Below, piece after piece: positions 1 to 5,690 of a stretch of 7,321 bases of DNA. The stretch comes from Candidatus Eiseniibacteriota bacterium (GTDB lineage: Bacteria; Eisenbacteria; RBG-16-71-46). The position numbers and the translations under genes are program-made. The DNA is taken from contig VBPB01000292.1 in NCBI GenBank assembly GCA_005893365.1, forward strand, positions 1 through 7,321. Direction: 5' to 3'. The notes below the pieces were generated by a model. The model made no database searches, was not told the origin of the DNA, and worked only from the letters and a program-made list of their open reading frames with translations. Numbering within the stretch: position 1 is the first letter of the stretch; each line of letters starts with the position of its first letter.

Positions 1-1074
1 GGGCTCGCCGCCAACGCCCGGCCGGAGCTGGCGCTGCTCGGGGCACTGGTCTGGATGCTCGAGGCGTGGCGGCCGGCCGTGCCGCCCAAGGCGATGGCGC
101 CGGCGACGGGCGCCCGAGGCGGTCGCGCCGCGGCGCTGCTCGCCTTCGCGGGCGTGTTCGCGCTGGCGATCCTTCCCTACGTGCTGTTCTCGCTGGCCAC
201 GAGCGGACGCCCCTTGCCCAATACCTTCTATGCCAAGAGCCTGATCCCGCTGGCCATGATCGGCTCGAACGTGAACGCGCTGCGCCGCGACTACTTGCCC
301 GGGATGCTGCAGTGGGGGATGGTCGACAACCTGCTGGCGGGATTCCTCCTCGTCCCCGGGCTGGTGGCGTGGTGGTTCCGCCGCGGGGCACGGCGTGCCG
401 CCGCGGTCGCGCTCTGGCCGCTCGCCTTCTGGGCCTACGCGCTGGTCCTCTACCCCCGGCACTTCAACCTCTCGCGCTACACCATCCCGCTGGTCCCGTT
501 CCTGGCGCTGCTCGCGATGGGCCCGGTCGACCTGCTGGTGCAGAGGGTGCGCGCGGCGACGTGGCGCGCGGCGCTGCGGGGTGCCGCGTATCTCGGGTTC
601 GCGCTGTCGGCCTGGCGCAGCCACCGCATCGGCGAACAGATGTATGCCGCGCAGGTCGAGAACATCCTGCGCATGCAGGTCGCGATGGGCGAGTGGGTGG
701 CGGCCAACCTGCCGCCCGGCGCGCGCGTGGCCACCAACGACGTGGGTGCGATCACCTGGTACGGGCGCCGCTACTGCATCGATACCGCCGGGCTCGTCAA
801 CTCGGACCTGATCGCGGACGAGCTCGCGGCACGGCGGCGCGGGCCGGTGGACGTCGAGAGCGTGCTCGCCGAGTACCTCGTGGCGCACCCGCCCGACGAC
901 TGCATCCTGTTCCCGTCGTGGTATCCGCGGCTGGTGCGGGCGCCGTGGCTGCGGCCGACCTATCGCGTCCGCTTTCCCAACGTGACCGGCGGGGACGACT
1001 CGCTGGTCGTGTTCCAGGTCGTCGGCCGGCCCGCGGCGCTCCCCGCGCGTGCAATCACGCCGCGGTTGCCCTAG
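1..1074 (+). CDS. GT-C fold membrane glycosyltransferase-like protein, 3' part (5' end outside window)
   Basis: The frame is open from base 1 and stops at TAG 1072-1074, giving 357 visible residues; the true start lies upstream. Numbering from the first visible codon, residues 1-9 contain an ARPE motif. Hydrophobic helices lie near 45-66, 110-124, 131-150, 159-182 and possibly 191-203. A PNTFYAK motif sits in the loop at 73-79. RPE and PNxFYAK are typical of polytopic, polyprenyl-phosphate-sugar-dependent GT-C (PMT/GT39/GT87-like) transferases. RY followed by hydrophobic residues (159 onward) also fits. The end (about 225-357) is a soluble, presumably periplasmic domain with NLPPGARVATNDVGAI and a DTAGLVN motif, which recurs at the C-terminus of these proteins. 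The catalytic acidic residue of the first loop would be in the missing N-terminus, so activity and substrate cannot be judged. The stop codon falls in the CTAG at the edge of the palindromic element. Confidence 0.75.
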   Translation, partial: GLAANARPELALLGALVWMLEAWRPAVPPKAMAPATGARGGRAAALLAFAGVFALAILPYVLFSLATSGRPLPNTFYAKSLIPLAMIGSNVNALRRDYLPGMLQWGMVDNLLAGFLLVPGLVAWWFRRGARRAAAVALWPLAFWAYALVLYPRHFNLSRYTIPLVPFLALLAMGPVDLLVQRVRAATWRAALRGAAYLGFALSAWRSHRIGEQMYAAQVENILRMQVAMGEWVAANLPPGARVATNDVGAITWYGRRYCIDTAGLVNSDLIADELAARRRGPVDVESVLAEYLVAHPPDDCILFPSWYPRLVRAPWLRPTYRVRFPNVTGGDDSLVVFQVVGRPAALPARAITPRLP

Positions 1075-1097
1075 TGTCCCGTCCCAGGAGTAGCTTG
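1071..1097 (+). repeat. Left terminal inverted repeat of the palindromic element
   Basis: This 27-bp arm begins CTAGTGTCCCGTCCC and is perfectly complementary to 1212-1238. Pairing stops at 1070/1239 on the outside and 1098/1211 on the inside, so the ends are sharply defined. The first four bases (CTAG) include the TAG stop of the upstream glycosyltransferase. Confidence 0.85.
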
Positions 1098-1211
1098 CCA
1101 GTCGGCTGCCGCTGCATCCCGGCCGACTGCGTGGCTCCTCCTCGATGTATCCGCTTGATACGACTTCGTCGTCGCGCCTTGTCGGCCGGGCGCGTCGGCA
1201 GCCTTGGTGGT

Positions 1212-1238
1212 CAAGCTACTCCTGGGACGGGACACTAG
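1212..1238 (-). repeat. Right terminal inverted repeat of the palindromic element
   Basis: This is the exact reverse complement of 1071-1097 and ends GGGACGGGACACTAG. It lies 47 bases upstream of the likely recQ start, so the whole element occupies the glycosyltransferase-recQ gap. In RNA the two arms would make a very stable stem, but no run of U follows it, so intrinsic termination is unproven. Confidence 0.85.
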
Positions 1239-1276
1239 ATTCAGGCGCCCGCACCCTCGACCCCGCTCCCGTCCAC

Positions 1277-1281
1277 GGAGG
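1277..1281 (+). promoter_or_regulatory. Shine-Dalgarno site supporting a TTG start for recQ
   Basis: GGAGG (within CGGAGGGA) lies 4 nt before the in-frame TTG at 1286. An earlier in-frame ATG at 1145 has no such site and lies inside the palindromic element, so the TTG is the better start. The spacing is slightly short but usable. Confidence 0.6.
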
Positions 1282-1285
1282 GACC

Positions 1286-2908
1286 TTGTCCGAGCCCGCT
1301 GCCCCCGCGCCGCCCGCCGCCCTCACGCTCGGGCTGACCACCGTCCCGGCGCCCGCCGCCGCCGCGGCGAAGCTCGCCGACCCCCAGCAGGTGCTGGAGC
1401 AGGTCTTCGGCTACCGCGAGTTCCGCCCCGGGCAGCGCCACATCATCGACGCGGTGCTCGCCGGGCGCGACTGCATCGGCGTGATGCCGACCGGTGCCGG
1501 CAAGTCGCTCACCTTTCAGATCCCGGCGCGCATCCTCCCGGGGACGGTGCTGGTCATCTCGCCGCTCATCTCGCTGATGAAGGACCAGGTGGACGCGCTC
1601 ACGCGCTTCGGCTTCCGGGCCGCGGTCATCAACTCCAGCATCGAGTTCGAGGAACGGCGTGCCCGCCTGGCCCAGCTGCGCCGCGGCGAGCTGGAGCTGG
1701 TCTACGTGGCGCCCGAGGGGCTCGAAGGCTCGCTGCGTTCCCTCATCGCCGACTGCCCGGTGAGCCTGGTGGTGGTCGACGAGGCGCACTGCATCAGTCA
1801 TTGGGGGCACGACTTCCGGCCCGCCTACCGGCGTCTCGAGGGTCTCAAGCAGGAACTCGGCGACATCCCGGTGCTGGCGCTCACCGCCACCGCGACCCGG
1901 CGCGTGGTGGGCGACATCCTCCGCCAGCTCGGCATGCGGAAGCCCGAGGGCTTCAAGGGCTCGTTCTTCCGCCCCAACCTCCTCATCACCGCGCAGAAGA
2001 AGGGCGCCGGCCGCAACACCCGCAACGACATCCTCGGCATCGTCCGCCGGCACCAAGGCGAGAGCGGCATCGTCTACTGCCTGAGCCGCAAGTCGGTCGA
2101 GTCCACCGCCGAGTGGCTGCGCACCCGCGGCGTGCGCGCCGCCGCCTACCACGCCGGCCTCGCCGACGACGAGCGCGGGCGCACCCAGGACGCCTTCGCG
2201 CGCGACGAGGTGGACGTGGTGGTGGCGACCGTCGCCTTCGGCATGGGCATCGACAAGAGCAACGTGCGGTTCGTGGTGCACCGCGACATGCCCAAGAGCA
2301 TCGAGGCCTGGTACCAGGAGATCGGCCGGGCCGGGCGCGACGGGCTCGCCAGCGACTGCGTGCTCATGTACTCCTGGGCCGACGTGATCGGCTACGACGC
2401 GTTCCTGGACGGCATCGACAACGAGGCCCTGCGGGTCGAGACCCGCGCCAAGACGGTCGAGATGTTCCGCCTGGTCGACCGCGGCGGCTGCCGGCACCAG
2501 GCCATCGTCCGTTACCTCGACGAGACCATGGCGCCCTGCGGGGCGTCGTGCGACGTGTGTCGCGGCGTCGGGATCGAAGCGCTGGTGGCGATGGCGCCCG
2601 CCGAGCCCAAGGCGGGACGCGGGCCCCGGCGGGTCGCGGGGGCTCCGGACGCCGCCGGGGCGTTCCAGGCCTATTTCGACTCCGGGCCCGCGAACCCCGA
2701 GCTGTTCGAGCGGCTGCGGGCGCTGCGCAAGCGCCTGGCCGACGCCGAGGGCGTGCCCGCCTACATCGTGTTCAGCGACGCGGTGCTGCGGCAGATGGCC
2801 TCGCGCGTGCCGAAGAGCCCGGCCGAGATGCTGGCGCTCTCGGGCGTCGGCCCGGTCAAGCTCGAGCGCTACGGCGAGGCGTTCCTGGAGGTGTTGCGGG
2901 AGGCGTAG
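1286..2908 (+). CDS. recQ: RecQ-family ATP-dependent DNA helicase lacking the winged-helix domain
   Basis: This is a 540-residue 3'-5' superfamily 2 helicase, expected in the cytoplasm, acting in recombination and fork repair. Numbering from TTG 1286, an Ala/Pro-rich tail (1-34) precedes the core. Motif 0 is around FGYREFRPGQ (41-50). Walker A is PTGAGKS (68-74) and motif II is DEAH (165-168), followed by the RecQ aromatic-rich loop SHWGHDFRP (171-179). Motif III is LTATAT (199-204), motif V is VATVAFGMGIDK (323-334), and motif VI is QEIGRAGRDG (344-353). Zinc ligands are C402, C418, C422 and C425; the spacing CGASC is one residue longer than the CGNC of E. coli RecQ. Only about 47 residues then separate the cysteines from an HRDC domain (473-539, with GVGPVKLERYG), too few for the usual winged helix of about 100 residues. 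E. coli RecQ has 609 residues. An upstream ATG (1145) would add 47 residues encoded mainly by the transposon-like element and is judged unlikely. The permease gene follows after 22 nt. Confidence 0.9.
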   Translation: MSEPAAPAPPAALTLGLTTVPAPAAAAAKLADPQQVLEQVFGYREFRPGQRHIIDAVLAGRDCIGVMPTGAGKSLTFQIPARILPGTVLVISPLISLMKDQVDALTRFGFRAAVINSSIEFEERRARLAQLRRGELELVYVAPEGLEGSLRSLIADCPVSLVVVDEAHCISHWGHDFRPAYRRLEGLKQELGDIPVLALTATATRRVVGDILRQLGMRKPEGFKGSFFRPNLLITAQKKGAGRNTRNDILGIVRRHQGESGIVYCLSRKSVESTAEWLRTRGVRAAAYHAGLADDERGRTQDAFARDEVDVVVATVAFGMGIDKSNVRFVVHRDMPKSIEAWYQEIGRAGRDGLASDCVLMYSWADVIGYDAFLDGIDNEALRVETRAKTVEMFRLVDRGGCRHQAIVRYLDETMAPCGASCDVCRGVGIEALVAMAPAEPKAGRGPRRVAGAPDAAGAFQAYFDSGPANPELFERLRALRKRLADAEGVPAYIVFSDAVLRQMASRVPKSPAEMLALSGVGPVKLERYGEAFLEVLREA

Positions 2909-2930
2909 CCAGCCGCCTGAGCCCCTCGTC

Positions 2931-4043
2931 ATGAGATTGCGCCGCACGCTCACGACGCTGCCGCTGGTCTTCATCCTCTATTTCAACGTCTCGGGCGGGC
3001 CGTTCACCATCGAATCCCTGGTGGCCCAGGTCGGCCCGGGGCTCGGGTTGCTGATCCTGCTGGCGATCCCGATCGTCTGGTCCCTGCCCGAGACCCTGAT
3101 CGTCGCGGAGCTGGCCAGCATGCTGCCCGAGGAGGGCGGCTACTACCGCTGGGTGCATCGCGCCTTCGGGCCGTTCTGGGCATTCCAGAACGGCTGGTGG
3201 ACCTGGGTCTACTCGCTCGTGGACATGGCGATCTACCCGGTCCTCTTCAATCAGTACCTCGCCTTCTTCGTTCCCGGCCTGGGGGTGGTCGGTCGCTGGG
3301 GCGTCTCGCTGGCGATGATCTGGGGGGCGACCGCCATCAACCTGCGGGGCGCGAGTCCGGTGGGACGGACGTCGGTCGTCTCCGGCCTCTTCGTGATGGC
3401 CGGGTTCCTGGCCCTGGTGCTGGCGGCCCTGCCGCACGCGCATCACGCGCCGTGGTCGCCCTGGCTGGCGCCGGGGAAGACCCCGCTCGGCGCCCTCGGC
3501 GTGGGCCTGTCGATCGCGCTGTGGAACTACATCGGTTGGGACAATGCCTCGACGGTCCAGGGCGAGGTGATCGACCCGTCGCGGACCTATCCGCGGGCGC
3601 TGGCCATCGCGCTCCCGCTCGTCACCCTCGGCTACCTGGTCTCGGCGATGGCGGCGGCGGCGGCCAGCGACTGGTCGACCTGGCACGAGGGCGGATGGCC
3701 GGACATCGCGCGGGCGGCGGCGGGCGCCTTCGGCCGGCCGCTCGCGGTCTGGCTCGCGCTGGCGGGGATGGTCAGCGCGCTCGCGCTCTTCAACGCGCTG
3801 CTGCTCGCCTACTCACGGATCCCGCTGGCGATGGCCGGCGATGGTCTGCTGCCCCGCCCGCTGGCCGCGACCGACGCGCGCGGCACCCCGACGAACGCGG
3901 TGCTGGTGTCGGCGGTCTTCTACTCGCTGTTCGCGCTGGTTTCGTTGCGCTCCTGCTCGAGTTCGGCTCGCTCCTCGCGTTGCGCCGCCGGGAGCCCGCC
4001 CTGCGCGGGGCCTACCGCATCCCGCTCGGGCTCCGCGGCGTGA
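2931..4043 (+). CDS. APC-superfamily amino acid/polyamine permease, frameshifted near the C-terminus
   Basis: The frame as read gives 370 residues. Residues 1-338 are a recognisable APC permease (AA_permease_2 type), an inner-membrane symporter or exchanger of amino acids or amines. Helix 1 carries the unwound substrate-site motif NVSGGPFTIE (19-28). EEGGYYRWVHRAFGPFW (67-83) and NYIGWDNASTVQGEV (199-213) are also diagnostic. About nine hydrophobic segments are visible before the break. After FYSLFALVS (330-338) the frame reads a Ser/Arg-rich tail unlike any membrane protein. The proper ending continues in another frame from about 3941 to 4213, so the gene is frameshifted, by mutation or sequencing error. 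The ATG follows recQ by 22 nt with no Shine-Dalgarno site, so translation may depend on the upstream gene. The substrate cannot be predicted. Confidence 0.8.
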   Translation: MRLRRTLTTLPLVFILYFNVSGGPFTIESLVAQVGPGLGLLILLAIPIVWSLPETLIVAELASMLPEEGGYYRWVHRAFGPFWAFQNGWWTWVYSLVDMAIYPVLFNQYLAFFVPGLGVVGRWGVSLAMIWGATAINLRGASPVGRTSVVSGLFVMAGFLALVLAALPHAHHAPWSPWLAPGKTPLGALGVGLSIALWNYIGWDNASTVQGEVIDPSRTYPRALAIALPLVTLGYLVSAMAAAAASDWSTWHEGGWPDIARAAAGAFGRPLAVWLALAGMVSALALFNALLLAYSRIPLAMAGDGLLPRPLAATDARGTPTNAVLVSAVFYSLFALVSLRSCSSSARSSRCAAGSPPCAGPTASRSGSAA

Positions 4044-4213
4044 CGGCGCTGGCGGCGGTCCCCGCCCTGGCCCTGGTCGTCATCGTCGTCCTCTCGCTGC
4101 GCGACCCCGAATACGGCGCACCGGCCGTCGTGGGCGCCCTCCTCGCCGCCGCGCTCGGGCCGCCCGCCTACGGACTGGCCAGGCTGCGCCGGCGGGCGCC
4201 GCCCGAGCCGTGA
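3941..4213 (+). pseudogene. Out-of-frame C-terminal part of the APC permease
   Basis: Read in the frame of the TGA at 4211-4213, bases from 3941 encode about 90 residues beginning FVALLLEFGSLLALRRREPA. They continue with LRGAYRIPLG, a long hydrophobic helix (VTALAAVPALALVVIVVLSL), a second helix (PAVVGALLAAALGPPAYGL) and a basic end. LEFGSLLALRRREP and RGAYRIPLG are the normal continuation of this permease family, so this is the detached end of the gene starting at 2931 and not a separate gene. No ribosome-binding site or start codon precedes it. Joining the parts needs a shift equivalent to loss of 1 base (mod 3) near 3941 and would give about 427 residues, slightly short for the family. Confidence 0.75.
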
Positions 4214-4229
4214 GCGCCTCGCGCCTCGC

Positions 4230-4249
4230 CGACGCCGCGGCGGGCGTCG
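4230..4249 (+). terminator. Possible hairpin terminator downstream of the permease gene
   Basis: A 7-bp perfect stem, CGACGCC (4230-4236) with GGCGTCG (4243-4249), closes a 6-nt loop 17 nt after the permease stop. It is very G+C-rich but no U-run follows, so it may act only with Rho, or be a chance hairpin in a GC-rich gap. Confidence 0.25.
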
Positions 4250-4323
4250 CGGCATCCTGCGGGTGGCGCCGCTCGCCGACCGGGGATACACTTCCGCCGC
4301 ATCCGCTCCCCTCGACAGCAGGC

Positions 4324-4329
4324 AAGGAG
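4324..4329 (+). promoter_or_regulatory. Shine-Dalgarno site of the small exported protein gene
   Basis: AAGGAG is followed by 6 nt and then ATG 4336. It fixes the start of the 115-residue protein and is one of the clearest ribosome-binding sites in the window. Confidence 0.7.
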
Positions 4330-4335
4330 AAGCCC

Positions 4336-4683
4336 ATGCGATCGATCAAGCTCGTCATCCTGGCCGTGGGAGTCGCGGCCATGTTCTCCGACACCGCATC
4401 CGCCGGCAAGATCTTCGGCGACATCAAGCTGGGCGGGAAGCCGCTCCCTGAGGGTGTCAAGGTCCGGGTGACGCGTCCGGGCACCAGCGCGGTGGCCGAC
4501 TCGACGACCACGGACAAGTTCGGGTCCTACAAGCTCCTGGTCAAAGACGAGGGCAAGTCCGTGCTCACGGTCGTTTACGAAAAGCAGCGTCTCGAGCTCC
4601 CGGTGTTCTCGAACAAGGAGGCGACGCGCTACGACCTGATCCTCGAGACGAGTGACGGGAAGCTGATCCTCCGCCGCAAGTGA
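4336..4683 (+). CDS. Small exported beta-rich protein (carboxypeptidase-regulatory-like / transthyretin-like fold)
   Basis: This 115-residue protein has a classic signal peptide: basic MRSIK, a hydrophobic core (LVILAVGVAAMF) and an ASA cleavage site before G24, so the mature form of about 92 residues should lie outside the inner membrane. The mature part reads as one small beta-sandwich. G-x-I-x-G-D-I near its start, the proline-rich turn KPLPEGVKVRV, and a DKFGSYKL turn (60-67) match the general pattern of carboxypeptidase-regulatory-like domains (G-x-I, then G-x-Y/F-x-L). No catalytic residues or cysteines are visible, so a binding or structural role is more likely than an enzyme. It is well placed after its Shine-Dalgarno site, and its TGA stop overlaps the GTG start of the next gene (GTGA, 4680-4683), so the two proteins are probably made together. 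Export is well supported; the fold is inferred from pattern only. Confidence 0.75.
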   Translation: MRSIKLVILAVGVAAMFSDTASAGKIFGDIKLGGKPLPEGVKVRVTRPGTSAVADSTTTDKFGSYKLLVKDEGKSVLTVVYEKQRLELPVFSNKEATRYDLILETSDGKLILRRK

Positions 4684-5639
4684 ACGACGAGACCACGGCC
4701 TCCGGCCCTGCTCAGGACGTCGAGCCGCCCGGCGAGCCGCCGGGGCCGGTCCGACCCGTGCGCGACCGCTGGGACAAGATCCAGATCCTGGTCCAGCCGC
4801 TGGGGGGACTGTTCACCGCCCTCGCGATCGGGATCTTGGGCTTCCGATCCTCCGAGTTCCTCAACCGCCGCCAGGCGATCGAGACCAACACGCGCCTCTA
4901 CTCCGAGCTCATGAGCAAGCGCGAGGAATCGGAGAGCGCGCTGCGCAAGGACATGTTCCAGACCATCATCGGCAGCTTCGTCCAGGCGTCGGGGAAGGGC
5001 GACCTCGACGCGAGCGTGCTCAACCTCGAACTGCTGGCCTACAACTTCCACGAATCGCTCAATCTGAAGCCCCTGTTCATCGACCTCAAGCGCCGGACCG
5101 CGCACGAGTTGGCGCTGGCCCGCACGCCGGCCGCGCGCGCCGAGTACGAAGGCTACATGGACCGTCTCGAACGGGTCGCCCGCGAGATCGCCCGCAAGCA
5201 GGTGATCGTGCTCGAGGGGGTGGGCAAGAAGTTCGACCGGAGCATCGACCTGACCCAGGATCCCACCGGCCAGTCGCTCGAGCCCGCCACGTTGGGGCTC
5301 GATTCGCTGCAGGCGACCTTCGGCATCGACATCCTGAGCGTGGATCGCGTGAACAAAGAGCTGGAGGTCGGGCTCTCGATCGAGACGCCGGATCCCAAAC
5401 TCGGGCGGCAGACGAAGACCGCCACCTTCTCGGTGAGCTACTTCGACTTCCCCATGATCGACAACACGCGCCTGACTGGCGGCGACCGCTGTGCGATCGT
5501 CCTCAACGGATTCTCGGACTATGCCGCCGACATCACCGTCGTGCTGTTCCCCGGAGCCTACGCGAGCCTCAAGGAGAAGCCCTATTACAGCGAGGTCATC
5601 GAGAGCGTTCGCCGCGAGAACGAACGGATGGGGAAGTAG
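4680..5639 (+). CDS. Single-pass membrane protein of unknown function with coiled coil and beta-rich C-terminal domain
   Basis: I do not recognise a named family. The start is GTG at 4680, overlapping the previous stop by 4 nt. The 319 residues begin with an acidic, proline-rich segment (1-25). One hydrophobic helix follows (about 35-54, ILVQPLGGLFTALAIGILGF). A charged helical region comes next (about 62-98, with LNRRQAIETNTRLYSELMSKREE), then a Leu-rich helix (110-136) and another charged helix (148-176, DRLERVAREIARKQ). From about 200 to 300 the protein turns beta-rich, with DILSVDRVNKELEVGLSIE, ATFSVSYFDFPMIDNTRL and ITVVLFPGAY. One cysteine (C271) is present and no enzyme motif is seen. 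With no signal peptide before the single anchor, either topology is possible. Coupling to the small exported protein suggests they work at the same membrane site. The stop codon adjoins a strong hairpin. Confidence 0.75.
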   Translation: MNDETTASGPAQDVEPPGEPPGPVRPVRDRWDKIQILVQPLGGLFTALAIGILGFRSSEFLNRRQAIETNTRLYSELMSKREESESALRKDMFQTIIGSFVQASGKGDLDASVLNLELLAYNFHESLNLKPLFIDLKRRTAHELALARTPAARAEYEGYMDRLERVAREIARKQVIVLEGVGKKFDRSIDLTQDPTGQSLEPATLGLDSLQATFGIDILSVDRVNKELEVGLSIETPDPKLGRQTKTATFSVSYFDFPMIDNTRLTGGDRCAIVLNGFSDYAADITVVLFPGAYASLKEKPYYSEVIESVRRENERMGK

Positions 5640-5660
5640 CGGAAGGACGCTTCCCCATCC
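5626..5660. terminator. Hairpin between convergent genes, possible bidirectional terminator
   Basis: GGATGGGGAAG (5626-5636) pairs perfectly with CTTCCCCATCC (5650-5660): an 11-bp stem with a 13-nt loop. The left arm is the last codons of the 319-residue protein and its TAG stop sits in the loop. The other end lies 31 nt from the stop of the opposing creD-like gene, so both transcripts would fold it. A shorter competing hairpin, GGAAG/CTTCC (5641-5645 with 5650-5654), shares the right arm. No T-run follows on either strand, so intrinsic termination is uncertain. Confidence 0.4.
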
Positions 5661-5690
5661 CCACGCGGAGAAGCGCTTCGGGCGAGTGCG

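Larger units (their letters stand above)
1071..1238. mobile_element. 168-bp palindromic MITE-like element with 27-bp perfect inverted repeats, inserted at CTAG
   Basis: Bases 1071-1097 are the exact reverse complement of 1212-1238 (27 bp, outer end CTAGTGTCCCGTCCC). Two further paired blocks are nested inside: 1104-1111 with 1196-1203 (8 bp) and 1118-1127 with 1181-1190 (10 bp). A small hairpin, GTATC/GATAC (1147-1151 with 1157-1161), sits at the centre. The interior is too short for a transposase and has no convincing gene. Both outer ends are CTAG. This fits the known IS630/Tc1-mariner habit of inserting at TA, with TA duplicated and CTAG preferred by IS630 itself. The mobile unit would then be GTGTCCCGTCCC...GGGACGGGACAC (1074-1235) between duplicated TA at 1072-1073 and 1236-1237. 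The inverted repeats and nesting are direct observation. The family assignment is inference, because no transposase is present. It could instead be a REP-like palindrome or a large transcriptional hairpin. Confidence 0.7.

Noticed and set aside
1155..1183. Outward promoter for recQ within the palindromic element (TTGATA at 1155-1160)
   Set aside because: The -35-like hexamer is good, but at 17-nt spacing the -10 position reads CTTGTC, which is a poor match.
66..1238. A 390-codon plus-strand frame across the glycosyltransferase and the palindromic element
   Set aside because: The translation is Arg/Ala/Gly-rich shadow sequence. It ends at the element's right CTAG only because that site contains TAG.
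1241..2974. A long open frame antisense to recQ (577 codons)
   Set aside because: It mirrors recQ in a GC-rich context, its translation is low-complexity (Gly/Ala/Arg/His-rich) with no domain, and the sense strand has every RecQ motif.
3648..3662. GCG triplet run in the permease gene
   Set aside because: It is an ordinary poly-alanine stretch in a membrane helix of a GC-rich gene and is not at the frameshift.
3935..3950. Programmed -1 ribosomal frameshift in the permease gene
   Set aside because: No X-XXY-YYZ slippery heptamer is present at the join, no obvious downstream stimulatory hairpin was seen, and about 12 expected family residues seem to be missing. Mutation or sequencing error fits better.
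4262..4292. Promoter for the small exported protein gene (TACACT at 4287-4292)
   Set aside because: The -10-like hexamer has no acceptable -35 at 16-18 nt, so it is too weak to list.
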